Shown: in pieces, positions 1 through 6,224 of the stretch
How the letters are laid out: the number at the start of each line of letters is the position of its first letter
How positions within the stretch are numbered: the first letter of the stretch is position 1
Assembly: GCA_902793875.1 (NCBI GenBank)
Contig: CADBFL010000042.1
Coordinates: 1-13,297 of the forward strand
Source: an uncultured Eubacteriales bacterium
Lineage (GTDB): Bacteria > Bacillota > Clostridia > Peptostreptococcales > Anaerovoracaceae
Direction of reading: 5' to 3'
Length of the DNA: 13,297 bases
Translations under genes and position numbers: made by a program
Notes under the pieces: model-generated
What the model saw: only the letters and a program-made list of their open reading frames with translations
Databases searched by the model: none
Told to the model about the DNA's origin: nothing

Positions 1-603
1 GCATTCCTGAAGTTCATCGATGATTACAACGATGAGATGCAGAAGGCAGGCGAAGAAGACAAGGTGATCAGCTACACTGACGTCACGGGAGTCCTGATCA
101 ACTCGGTAAAGAAGATCACCAATGCGGTCAGTTACGTGCTCATAGCCTTCGTGGCGATATCCCTGGTCGTATCCTCGATCATGATCGGAGTCATCACATA
201 CATCTCAGTGCTCGAGCGCACCAAGGAGATCGGGATACTGCGCGCGATCGGCGCGTCAAAGAGAGACATCTCGCGCATATTCAACGCCGAGACCATCATC
301 ATCGGACTCTGCGCCGGCCTGATAGGCATAGGAGTGAGCCTGCTGCTTCTGATACCGATCAACCGCATACTCATCGGGCTCACGAACATATCCGCACTGA
401 AGGCTATACTGCCTGCGGCAGGCGGAGTGGCCCTTGTGCTGATCAGCATCTTCCTGACCTTCATCGCAGGGCTCATACCTTCAGGCATGGCGGCCAGAAA
501 GGATCCGGTTATTGTCTTAGGTATTATATGGAAAATTGTTATATGGAGGTTTCAGAGTTCATCGTACTCTGTACGCCATTATATTAACCTCCCAATATGT
601 TGA
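1..603 (+). CDS. ABC transporter permease (MacB/FtsX family), 3' part, abnormal C-terminus
   Basis: The reading frame is open from the first base, so the 5' part, possibly including a fused ATPase domain, lies outside the window. The visible 200 residues contain an FtsX/MacB-type membrane domain. A hydrophobic helix (ALIAFVAISLVV-like, codons near 140-200) is followed by the family signature ERTKEIGILRAIGASKRDI (about 212-270) and then two further hydrophobic helices. The usual family ending, GMAARKDPV plus a few residues, is reached at about 486-510. The frame then runs on for about 30 residues (IIWKIVIWRF and onward) in AT-rich sequence that does not look like this family. I infer that the last codons were replaced by a recombination or insertion event. 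Such permeases extrude peptides or lipophilic compounds, or act in lipoprotein handling; the substrate is unknown. The membrane domain itself looks intact. Confidence 0.85.
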   Translation, partial: AFLKFIDDYNDEMQKAGEEDKVISYTDVTGVLINSVKKITNAVSYVLIAFVAISLVVSSIMIGVITYISVLERTKEIGILRAIGASKRDISRIFNAETIIIGLCAGLIGIGVSLLLLIPINRILIGLTNISALKAILPAAGGVALVLISIFLTFIAGLIPSGMAARKDPVIVLGIIWKIVIWRFQSSSYSVRHYINLPIC

Positions 604-640
604 ATTCGTGATGTTTATGAGAACGGTATTTGTAGATAAT
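511..640. other. AT-rich segment of foreign composition at the 3' end of the ABC permease
   Basis: By hand count 42 of these 130 bases are G or C (about 32 percent), against well over 50 percent in the genes on both sides. The segment begins where the permease should stop. It contains a near-repeat of TTATATGGA (about 524-532 and 539-547) and a nested inverted repeat (545-592). No recognisable protein is encoded on either strand. It may be the scar or end of a mobile element, or a rearrangement junction. No transposase, target-site duplication or complete terminal repeat is visible, so its origin stays open. Confidence 0.5.
545..592. repeat. Nested inverted repeat (GGAGGTT...AACCTCC with inner CAGAGT...ACTCTG hairpin)
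   Basis: GGAGGTT at 545-551 is complementary to AACCTCC at 586-592. Inside it, CAGAGT at 553-558 pairs perfectly with ACTCTG at 566-571 around a 7-nt loop. It is not followed by a T-run, so it is not a convincing terminator for the ABC gene or for mntP. Subterminal hairpins of this kind occur at ends of some insertion sequences, but nothing else here supports a specific family. Confidence 0.45.
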
Positions 641-660
641 CTGTAGCCGGTCTGTCACAT

Positions 661-1281
661 TCAAGGCAGGAAAACGCCCCTGATCCATATCTCAAGCCCT
701 ATCCCGATCAGTATGATGCCGCCTAGTATCGAGGCTTTTCCGGCCAGAAGAGTCCCGAGGCTGCGGCCTATCCTGAGCCCCGCCAGGCATATGATCAGCG
801 TCACCATACCGATAATGAGCGATGAAGAAAGAGCCTGCAGCAGCGAGTATCCGGCGATCGTGAATCCGACCGACAGAGCGTCTATCGATGTCGCGATCCC
901 CTGCATCATCAGTTCGCCCGGACTCAGTTTTTTCTCTCCGTCAGTCCCCTCTCCGGCATCTTCCCTTTTCGCTTCTCCGGATCCGCGGTTCTCCCTGATC
1001 CCTTCTGCGAGCATCTTCCCGCCTATGTACAGAAGCAGGATGAGCGCGATCCAGGGCACGAGGTTACCGAACCATTCCAGCTTTTCCTCCGCATAAACGA
1101 CGAAAAGCCAGCCGATCACGGGCATCGCGAACTGAAAAAAGGCGAACGTCCCCGCGATCTGCAGCATCCTCCCTTTTTTCATGTCTTTGTCCGCAAGGCC
1201 GTTGGCAAGCGATACGCTGAACGCGTCCATCGCAAGTCCGAATCCCAGCAGCACTGCCATTATGATGAGTCCCGCAGTCAA
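661..1281 (-). CDS. mntP: Manganese efflux pump MntP
   Basis: This 206-residue membrane protein of the MntP (former DUF204/YebN) family is expected to export Mn2+ from the cytoplasm. It has about six hydrophobic segments in two related halves. Each half carries the family's aspartate motif: AMDAFSVSL (D19) in helix 1 and ATSIDALSVG (D134) in the second half. Between the halves is a hydrophilic, charged loop (about residues 97-120, rich in E, K, D and G). The length is slightly above the usual 185-190 because of that loop. The start is TTG (1281-1279): GGGGGGAG lies 9 nt upstream (1298-1291), whereas the next internal ATG (residue 8) has no such site. The gene is monocistronic, facing the ABC gene. 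No yybP-ykoY manganese riboswitch is recognisable in the short leader. Confidence 0.93.
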   Translation of the reverse strand: MTAGLIIMAVLLGFGLAMDAFSVSLANGLADKDMKKGRMLQIAGTFAFFQFAMPVIGWLFVVYAEEKLEWFGNLVPWIALILLLYIGGKMLAEGIRENRGSGEAKREDAGEGTDGEKKLSPGELMMQGIATSIDALSVGFTIAGYSLLQALSSSLIIGMVTLIICLAGLRIGRSLGTLLAGKASILGGIILIGIGLEIWIRGVFLP

Positions 1282-1321
1282 TTGTTCTTTCTCCCCCCGG
1301 CGAATGTAATAAGCTGAACTG

Positions 1322-1357
1322 ATTGTAACATAATGTCACCCTGCTTCTCTTTGTTAA
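1322..1357 (-). promoter_or_regulatory. Candidate promoter of mntP
   Basis: On the minus strand TTAACA (1357-1352) and CATTAT (1335-1330) are separated by 16 nt and resemble -35 and -10 elements. A second possible -10, TACAAT, lies at 1327-1322 but lacks a well-placed -35. The putative -35 overlaps the palindrome at 1353-1366, which would suit repression. The call rests on sequence resemblance only. Confidence 0.35.
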
Positions 1358-1366
1358 TTAATTAAC
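1353..1366. promoter_or_regulatory. Perfect 14-bp palindrome, candidate operator
   Basis: GTTAATTAATTAAC reads the same on both strands. It overlaps the candidate -35 of mntP and lies between mntP and the divergent small ORF, as an operator would. The octamer TAATGTCA also occurs twice nearby in the same orientation (1331-1338 and 1382-1389). It does not match the MntR, Fur or DtxR consensus sequences I know well enough to name the regulator. AT-rich palindromes can arise by chance. Confidence 0.35.
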
Positions 1367-1407
1367 CGCCATTAGTTAAATTAATGTCAGGCATTAGAAA
1401 CATCCAT

Positions 1408-1436
1408 TTTACTGATCGCACGGCCGGGATTATATT
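1408..1436 (+). promoter_or_regulatory. Candidate promoter of the small ORF
   Basis: TTTACT (1408-1413) and TATATT (1431-1436) are separated by 17 nt and resemble -35 and -10 elements. Transcription from here would give a leader of about 70 nt before the ATG at 1512 and a transcript of about 220 nt ending at the terminator near 1660. The -35 match is weak, so this is tentative. Confidence 0.35.
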
Positions 1437-1452
1437 TACACCGAACCAAAGA

Positions 1453-1478
1453 GCAGAGAGATTTCACCAACGCTCTGC
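1453..1478 (+). other. Hairpin in the 5' leader of the small ORF
   Basis: GCAGAG (1453-1458) is complementary to CTCTGC (1473-1478), with a 14-nt loop, 20 nt upstream of the ribosome site of the small ORF. It lies inside a wider inverted repeat, TTTACTGA (1408-1415) with TCAGTAAA (1485-1492). It matches no riboswitch or leader family that I recognise. Confidence 0.35.
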
Positions 1479-1497
1479 ATAAAGTCAGTAAATACAG

Positions 1498-1504
1498 AAG
1501 GAGG
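1498..1504 (+). promoter_or_regulatory. Strong ribosome binding site of the small ORF
   Basis: AAGGAGG is a full-strength Shine-Dalgarno sequence placed 7 nt before the ATG at 1512. This is the main evidence that the 28-codon ORF is translated. Confidence 0.75.
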
Positions 1505-1511
1505 AAACATC

Positions 1512-1598
1512 ATGGCAGTAGGAATCGGAGTAATCGCAGTTTCGGCAATCATTTCTTACGAAATCGAGAAGAGACTTCCATCCGTAAAGAAGAACTAA
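1512..1598 (+). CDS. Small single-pass membrane peptide (28 residues), unknown function
   Basis: The ORF has 28 codons and a TAA stop. The peptide starts MAVGIGVIAVSAIISYEIEK and ends RLPSVKKN. Residues 2-16 form one uninterrupted hydrophobic stretch rich in G, A, V and I, long enough to enter or just span a membrane. It is followed by a charged tail (E, E, K, R, K, K), so the C-terminus should face the cytoplasm by the positive-inside rule. Support for a real gene comes from the AAGGAGG site 7 nt upstream, a candidate promoter, and a strong terminator about 30 nt after the stop. It stands alone between mntP (divergent) and the end of the big operon. I do not recognise a family; a small regulatory membrane protein or a type I toxin-like peptide are both possible, and neither can be shown here. 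Confidence 0.65.
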   Translation: MAVGIGVIAVSAIISYEIEKRLPSVKKN

Positions 1599-1620
1599 TT
1601 CCGGACGGATCATTAAAAGC

Positions 1621-1666
1621 AAAAAAAGAGATGGCTGATCAGCTGATCAAAGCCATCTTTTTCTTT
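1621..1666. terminator. Bidirectional rho-independent terminator
   Basis: AGATGGCT (1629-1636) pairs with AGCCATCT (1651-1658), and the palindrome GATCAGCTGATC (1637-1648) extends the stem. On the + strand a T-rich run follows (1658-1666), ending the small-ORF transcript. On the - strand the run of seven A at 1621-1627 reads as seven T immediately after the stem, so the same hairpin can end the long operon that finishes with the LysR gene at 1689. Confidence 0.88.
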
Positions 1667-1688
1667 GCATCCGTATCCGCGCATCGTC

Positions 1689-2555
1689 TCAGCGGATGTT
1701 CTCCCGTATATAGCTTATGACCGCACGGCTCAGCGGACCTGCTTCTCTCATCGACCTGATGCCGATGCCGAGCGTCCTGTATGCCTCTGGCTCGAGCATC
1801 CTCGCCTCATAATTCCCGGGGAATTCCTCAAGCGTGAGTTCAGGCAGTATCGCCAGTCCAAGCCCCCTCTGCACCATCGAGAGCACGGCCAGATCATCCT
1901 TTGAGTAGTACCTGACCTCCGGCATGAAACCCGCCTTCTCGAAGACCAGGTGAGGATCGATGTCATAAGTCCTGTATGTCATTATGAAAGGATATTCCTT
2001 CAGGACATCGACAGGCACATAATCATATGAGCCTATCCCGTATCTGTCCGTGAATACCACCATCAGAGGATCCTCAGTCACAGGGATGAACTCTATCGCG
2101 GGATTTTGCGGATCGCTCATGAGCGCGATGTCCAGGGTCCCGTCATTCAGTCCCTGCAGCATCTCTTCGTGTCCGCATTCCTCGATCCGGAACTCCACCT
2201 CCGGATGGTTTTCGCTGAAGTACTCGAGCACCTGAGGGATCCAGTTGACCGATGTGCTGACGAACGAACCTATGCGTATGGTTCCCTTGTGTATGCCGAG
2301 TATCCCGGCCTTTTCCTGTTCGAGCTTTTCTTCGAGATTGATGATCTGCCTCATGGTCGGCATGAGCATCTTCATCTCCTGCGTCGCCTCCACGCCCTTG
2401 TTGTTCTTTATCAGCAGCGGGAAGCCGGTCTCTTCTTCCATCGCGTGCATCATCTGCGTGACAGCCGACTGCGTGTATCCGCATATCTGCCCCGCTTTTG
2501 TCAGACTTCCGTTATCTATGGCCGCCAGCAGCACTTTGATTCTCTGTGTATTCAT
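1689..2555 (-). CDS. LysR-family transcriptional regulator
   Basis: This 288-residue protein has the usual LysR layout. The N-terminal winged helix-turn-helix is at about residues 3-60 (GSLTKAGQICGYTQSAVTQM, then a segment ending in GVEAT). A linker helix spans about 62-88, and a periplasmic-binding-like effector domain begins near residue 90 (KGTIRIGSFVS) and runs to the end. ATG is preceded by AAGGAG about 5 nt upstream. The gene is the last of the long minus-strand operon, 13 nt after the AEC permease, and the bidirectional terminator follows it. By position it probably senses a carboxylate or an intermediate of the pathway and controls this operon. That is inference, since LysR genes more often lie divergent to their targets. 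Ligand and sites are unknown. Confidence 0.92.
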   Translation of the reverse strand: MNTQRIKVLLAAIDNGSLTKAGQICGYTQSAVTQMMHAMEEETGFPLLIKNNKGVEATQEMKMLMPTMRQIINLEEKLEQEKAGILGIHKGTIRIGSFVSTSVNWIPQVLEYFSENHPEVEFRIEECGHEEMLQGLNDGTLDIALMSDPQNPAIEFIPVTEDPLMVVFTDRYGIGSYDYVPVDVLKEYPFIMTYRTYDIDPHLVFEKAGFMPEVRYYSKDDLAVLSMVQRGLGLAILPELTLEEFPGNYEARMLEPEAYRTLGIGIRSMREAGPLSRAVISYIRENIR

Positions 2556-2568
2556 CTGCGCTCCTTCA

Positions 2569-3510
2569 TCAGAACAGTCCGTTTGTTTTCAGGATGAACA
2601 GGAAAACCGGTATTGTGAAGCACGAACATATCGTCGTGATCACGACCAGCTCGCCGGCCAGTTCGCCGTTGCCTCCCATGGAGCTTGCCATCGCATACGA
2701 TGCCAGAGCCACCGGCGCCGCGACCATCAGAGTGACCGCGATGAGCTGTACCCCCGTGATCCCCAGAAGCACTGCTCCCGCAATGCCGAAGGCCGGGAAC
2801 ACCACGAGCTTGCCGAGGGTGCATATGAGTATGCGGGTGCGGTCGCTTTTGAATCCGTCGATATTCAGCGCCGCGCCGAGGAGTATCATGGCAATGGGCG
2901 AAGTCGCATCTGAAAGCGAGCTCACCGTCATCTCGACGGCTGAAGGCAGCTTTATCCCGAGCGCCATCACTATGAACGCCGCTATGCCTCCGTCGATGAT
3001 CGGGTTCGTCAGTATCTTCCTGATCATCTGCCTGACGTTGACCGTTCCCCCGCGGAAGGTCTCGAAGAGTATCACCGCGGATATGTTGTAGAACGGAACG
3101 ACCAGCATCATGATAATGGCCACCGCCGTGATGTTTCCCTTTCCGAAGAGATTGACCGCGATCGGGAATCCCATCAGCACGTAATTGCTGCGGTAGAGCG
3201 CCTGTATCATGGCGCCTCTTTCGTAGTTGTCCTTCTCTATCCGGACCACGAAGGCCCACGACAGCACGAACTGCAGCAGGGTGAATCCGGTCGCGTACAG
3301 GCCGAGCCTCATGTCCATGTTCGCAGCGATGTCCTTGCCGTAGAGGTTGTCGAACATGATGAACGGGTAGAGCGCAATAAAAACGACATGGGTGAACTTC
3401 CGCACCTGTTCTTCAGTAACGGATCCCGATACCCTTAGTATGATCCCGATGATCAGATATATGGCCGACGGTATGACGGCGTTTACGCAGATAATGAAAT
3501 TCTGAAGCAT
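2569..3510 (-). CDS. AEC-family (auxin efflux carrier/malate permease type) transporter
   Basis: This 313-residue, very hydrophobic protein has about ten predicted membrane segments, arranged as two halves around a short hydrophilic stretch near residues 152-166. Family-type motifs are RSNYVLMGFPI (108-118), NPIIDGG (169-175), SPIAMILLGAAL (204-215) and APVALASYAMA (265-275). The AEC family includes MdcF-type malonate carriers and malate permeases, so a di- or tricarboxylate substrate fits this citrate/oxaloacetate operon. No CitT-, CitMHS- or 2HCT-type citrate carrier is present in the window, which makes this the best local candidate for substrate uptake or product exchange. It begins 7 nt after bioY, with only a weak ribosome site, suggesting translational coupling. 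The substrate cannot be read from sequence. Confidence 0.88.
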   Translation of the reverse strand: MLQNFIICVNAVIPSAIYLIIGIILRVSGSVTEEQVRKFTHVVFIALYPFIMFDNLYGKDIAANMDMRLGLYATGFTLLQFVLSWAFVVRIEKDNYERGAMIQALYRSNYVLMGFPIAVNLFGKGNITAVAIIMMLVVPFYNISAVILFETFRGGTVNVRQMIRKILTNPIIDGGIAAFIVMALGIKLPSAVEMTVSSLSDATSPIAMILLGAALNIDGFKSDRTRILICTLGKLVVFPAFGIAGAVLLGITGVQLIAVTLMVAAPVALASYAMASSMGGNGELAGELVVITTICSCFTIPVFLFILKTNGLF

Positions 3511-3517
3511 TGACGTA

Positions 3518-4087
3518 TCACAGTTCCTCGTTCCGGTCTGCGGTCCTCACATAAGCTGCCGTGAGAGGCCTCAGCCGCCTGGTCAGCTGAGCTGCCAGAG
3601 CTATCTTTATGACATCCGGGATGATATACGGAAGGACGCAGAGCGAAAGCGCCGCAGCAAGTCCCGCGCCGCTCCCCTTCACTCCTGAAATGACAAACCA
3701 CGCGGTGCCGAAAGCATAGCACACGACAAGCCCCGCGGCCATCGACATGACCAGGACGCTCATGCCCCTGCCGAAAAAGCGCTCCATGAGCCACATCACC
3801 AGCGCAGCGAACAGAAAGCCTATGAGATATCCTCCGGTCGGTCCCATGAGATGCTCTATGCCCCCGGCAAAGCCCGAGAAGACAGGCAGACCGACCGCTC
3901 CGAGCAGCAGATATACGGCTGTTGCCGCTGTCCCGCGCCTGCCGCCGATCAGCCCCACGGCCAGAAATACGCCGAACGTCTGCATCGTAAACGGGACCGC
4001 CGCAGGAATGGACATCCATGAGCAGACCGTGATCATCGCAGCGCTCTGCGCTATCAGGACCAGGTCTTTTGCCGTCATCCTCATCAC
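3518..4087 (-). CDS. bioY: Biotin transporter BioY (S component)
   Basis: This 189-residue membrane protein of the BioY family is the biotin-binding S component of ECF transporters. Diagnostic segments are PFTMQTFGVFLAVGLIGGRR (32-51), YLLLGAVGLPVFSGFAGG (59-76), MGPTGGYLIGF (81-91) and the C-terminal PYIIPDVIKIALAA (153-166). The annotated start is GTG at 4087, overlapping the racemase stop by 4 nt. An ATG at 4084 with AAAGG about 5 nt upstream is an equally good start. Biotin is the cofactor of the decarboxylase encoded upstream in the same operon, so co-transcription couples cofactor supply to demand. No ECF ATPase or T component is in the window; these would be shared components encoded elsewhere. 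Confidence 0.93.
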   Translation of the reverse strand: MMRMTAKDLVLIAQSAAMITVCSWMSIPAAVPFTMQTFGVFLAVGLIGGRRGTAATAVYLLLGAVGLPVFSGFAGGIEHLMGPTGGYLIGFLFAALVMWLMERFFGRGMSVLVMSMAAGLVVCYAFGTAWFVISGVKGSGAGLAAALSLCVLPYIIPDVIKIALAAQLTRRLRPLTAAYVRTADRNEEL

Positions 4088-4800
4088 CGGCCTTTTCTTC
4101 GTTTTGCTCCCGCAGTCCTTATCGCGGATTTGGCGAGGACAACGGTCGGGTCTATGAAAGCGCTCGATCTCAGGCCCATGATGCTGAACGCGATCGGGAG
4201 CTCCGTGCTTGCCAGAAGAAGCGCCTCGGCCCCCTGACTGCTCAGATCTCCTATAATGCCCGTTATTTCCTCCCGCGGAAAATCCGCCGGATCCGTATAG
4301 CCTTTTTTGACAAATCCATAGACCAGCGACATCACCGTCTTCTGCTGGTCGTCATCAGGATAAACGGCCTGTATGCCGAAGCGCTCTAAAGCAGCGCCGT
4401 AGAGTCCGCTCCGGACAGTGCCGTCCGTTGCCAGAACAGCAGCCTTGTTCACGCCCTTCATCTTCAGCAGCTTTGCGACCTCTTCGGGCATGTCGATGAT
4501 CGGGATCCCTATACTGTCCTTTATCTCAGGCACGTAGTAGTGAGCGGCGTGGCATGCGATGACGATAAAGTCGGCTCCCGCAGCCTCGAGTCTTTTCGCG
4601 CTTGCGATCATCTTCGGCACCGGGCTCTCCCCTCTTCCGAGTATCGCCTCCGTGCGGTCCGGTATCCCGGTATCCGAATCGACTATCATCGGGATATGTT
4701 CCTGGTCGGAGGCGGCGTCAGTCATGCTGATGATCCTGCTCATGAGATCCACTGTCGCGGCAGGCCCCATGCCGCCCATAATACCGATCGTTTTTAGCAT
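4084..4800 (-). CDS. Aspartate/glutamate racemase family protein with second cysteine replaced by serine
   Basis: This 238-residue protein starts with the family signature IGIMGGMGPAATVDL (5-19). The first catalytic-cysteine region reads IACHAAH with C83, in place of the usual CNTAH. The second region, normally GCTELP, reads LASTELP, so serine S198 stands where the second catalytic cysteine is expected (codon AGC on the minus strand, near 4207). Family racemases use two opposed Cys residues as acid/base. One-cysteine members are known, for example an E. coli L-Asp/Glu racemase with Thr in the first site. The protein may therefore be a stereospecific racemase, an isomerase or hydrolase-like relative, or a weak enzyme. 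ATG has AAGGAG upstream. It lies 13 nt after oadA and overlaps bioY. The substrate is unknown; an intermediate of citrate or oxaloacetate metabolism or aspartate is a reasonable guess. Confidence 0.87.
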   Translation of the reverse strand: MLKTIGIMGGMGPAATVDLMSRIISMTDAASDQEHIPMIVDSDTGIPDRTEAILGRGESPVPKMIASAKRLEAAGADFIVIACHAAHYYVPEIKDSIGIPIIDMPEEVAKLLKMKGVNKAAVLATDGTVRSGLYGAALERFGIQAVYPDDDQQKTVMSLVYGFVKKGYTDPADFPREEITGIIGDLSSQGAEALLLASTELPIAFSIMGLRSSAFIDPTVVLAKSAIRTAGAKRRKGR

Positions 4801-4813
4801 CGTTTTCTCCTTT

Positions 4814-6211
4814 TTAAGCAGGATATGACTTGTTCTTCATGTCGATCGCATCCGGATCGACGCCGTTTCTGATGGCGGCTCTCCTTCTGAAATACTCGAG
4901 CGCCACCTGCCCGAACAGAGCGTAGGTCAGGACATCCTCATCCTGCTCCTTATACTCTCCGACCTCCTCTTCAAGCTTCCCGAGCTCAGGCTCCAGAAGA
5001 TCGGCCGGCCGGCATGTGATCCTTTCGCTTTCATCTGTCTTTGCCAGAAGATCAGGCGAAACCGGCATCGGAGTCTGTCCGTATCTGCCCTTCAGCATCT
5101 CCTGCGTCTCTTTCGTAAGTATCCTGTATCTTTCGCCCATGAGGACGTTCAGCACTGCCTGGGTGCCCACTATCTGCGATGAAGGAGTCACCAGAGGAGG
5201 CATCCCAAGATCGTTCCTGACCCGCGGCACCTCCTGCAGCACCTCGAGGTATCTGTCTTCCGCGTTCTGCTCCTTGAGCTGCGACACCAGATTGGAGAGC
5301 ATGCCTCCCGGCACCTGATAGATAAGAGTCTTGATGTCGGTCCCGAGCACCTTCGTGTTCATGAGTCCGCTTTTGAGGGCGTCATCTCTTACAATCTGGA
5401 AGTGCGCGGCTATCTTCTCGAGAACTCCCATGTCCAGACCGGTATCGGATCCGGTGCCTCTGAAGATCTCGACCATGACCTCAGTGGCCGGCTGGCTGGT
5501 CCCTCCCGAGAACGGCGATATCGCCGTATCGATGCAGTCGGCTCCGGCAAGCACCGCCCTGTAATATGTGACAGGCGCGACCCCGCTTGTGCAGTGCGTG
5601 TGCACATGGACAGGTATCTCAAGATTCGCCTTGAGCATCGTTACCATTTCGGCCGCCGCATCCGGAAGCATCAGCCCCGCCATGTCCTTTACGCATATGG
5701 AATCCGCGCCCAGGTCCTGTATGCGGAGAGCCAGATCCTTCCAGTACTCAGGCGTGTACGGCTCGCCTATGGTATACGACATCGCGACCTGGGCGTGTCC
5801 GCCGTATTCCTTCGTCGACTTCACGGCCGACTCCACGTTGCGCAGATCGTTCAGCGCATCGAATATCCTTATTATGTCTATGCCGTTGTCTATGGACTTT
5901 TTGACGAAATAATCGACCACGTCATCGGGGTAGTGCCTGTATCCGAGAAGATTCTGTCCTCTCAGCAGCATCTGGAGCCTCGTCTTCGGCATGGCGTCTC
6001 TCAGCTTTCTGAGCCTTTCCCACGGATCCTCGTCGAGGAACCTGATGCACGCGTCGAACGTGGCGCCGCCCCAGCACTCTATCGCATCATAACCCGCCTC
6101 ATCCATGAGGGCGAGCGCGGGCTCCATGTCGCTGAACGGCATCCTCGTAGCGATGAGAGACTGCTGTCCGTCCCTTATAGCCGTCTCCATTATCTTAAGT
6201 TTCTTTCCCAT
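4814..6211 (-). CDS. oadA: Oxaloacetate decarboxylase alpha subunit (carboxyltransferase, no biotin domain)
   Basis: This 465-residue protein belongs to the OadA/PycB (transcarboxylase 5S) family, which moves the carboxyl group of oxaloacetate to carrier-bound biotin, leaving pyruvate. Visible motifs are ETAIRDGQQSL (9-19, metal ligand D14), LLRGQNLLGYRHYPDDVV (82-99), IRIFDALND (114-122), ICVKDMAGL (172-180, with K175 in the place of the carbamylated lysine) and HVHTHCTSG (202-210, H204 and H206 as metal ligands). The order and spacing match Klebsiella OadA. The conserved C-terminal PycB/OadA domain follows from about residue 300. The protein ends where Klebsiella OadA would continue into a linker and biotin domain; here biotin is on the separate carrier encoded at 7358-7705. 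It starts 13 nt after oadB. Confidence 0.95.
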   Translation of the reverse strand: MGKKLKIMETAIRDGQQSLIATRMPFSDMEPALALMDEAGYDAIECWGGATFDACIRFLDEDPWERLRKLRDAMPKTRLQMLLRGQNLLGYRHYPDDVVDYFVKKSIDNGIDIIRIFDALNDLRNVESAVKSTKEYGGHAQVAMSYTIGEPYTPEYWKDLALRIQDLGADSICVKDMAGLMLPDAAAEMVTMLKANLEIPVHVHTHCTSGVAPVTYYRAVLAGADCIDTAISPFSGGTSQPATEVMVEIFRGTGSDTGLDMGVLEKIAAHFQIVRDDALKSGLMNTKVLGTDIKTLIYQVPGGMLSNLVSQLKEQNAEDRYLEVLQEVPRVRNDLGMPPLVTPSSQIVGTQAVLNVLMGERYRILTKETQEMLKGRYGQTPMPVSPDLLAKTDESERITCRPADLLEPELGKLEEEVGEYKEQDEDVLTYALFGQVALEYFRRRAAIRNGVDPDAIDMKNKSYPA

Positions 6212-6224
6212 TTCCGGTCCTCCG

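Noticed and set aside
545..592. Terminator for the ABC gene or mntP
   Set aside because: The stems are short and neither strand has a T-run after the hairpin.
604..660. Possible 11-codon + strand ORF (ATG at 611 to TAG near 646)
   Set aside because: No ribosome binding site precedes it and the frame continues upstream without a family match; it lies in the AT-rich scar.
1282..1340. yybP-ykoY manganese riboswitch upstream of mntP
   Set aside because: MntP genes are often under this riboswitch, but the leader here is too short if the candidate promoter is right, and I see none of its conserved loops.
2552..3259. 235-codon minus-strand frame within the AEC gene
   Set aside because: It is charged, His/Arg/Asp/Gly-rich out-of-frame translation. 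The overlapping AEC frame has the correct membrane-protein pattern.
3483..4019. 178-codon minus-strand frame within bioY
   Set aside because: It is an out-of-frame shadow of bioY without domain signals.
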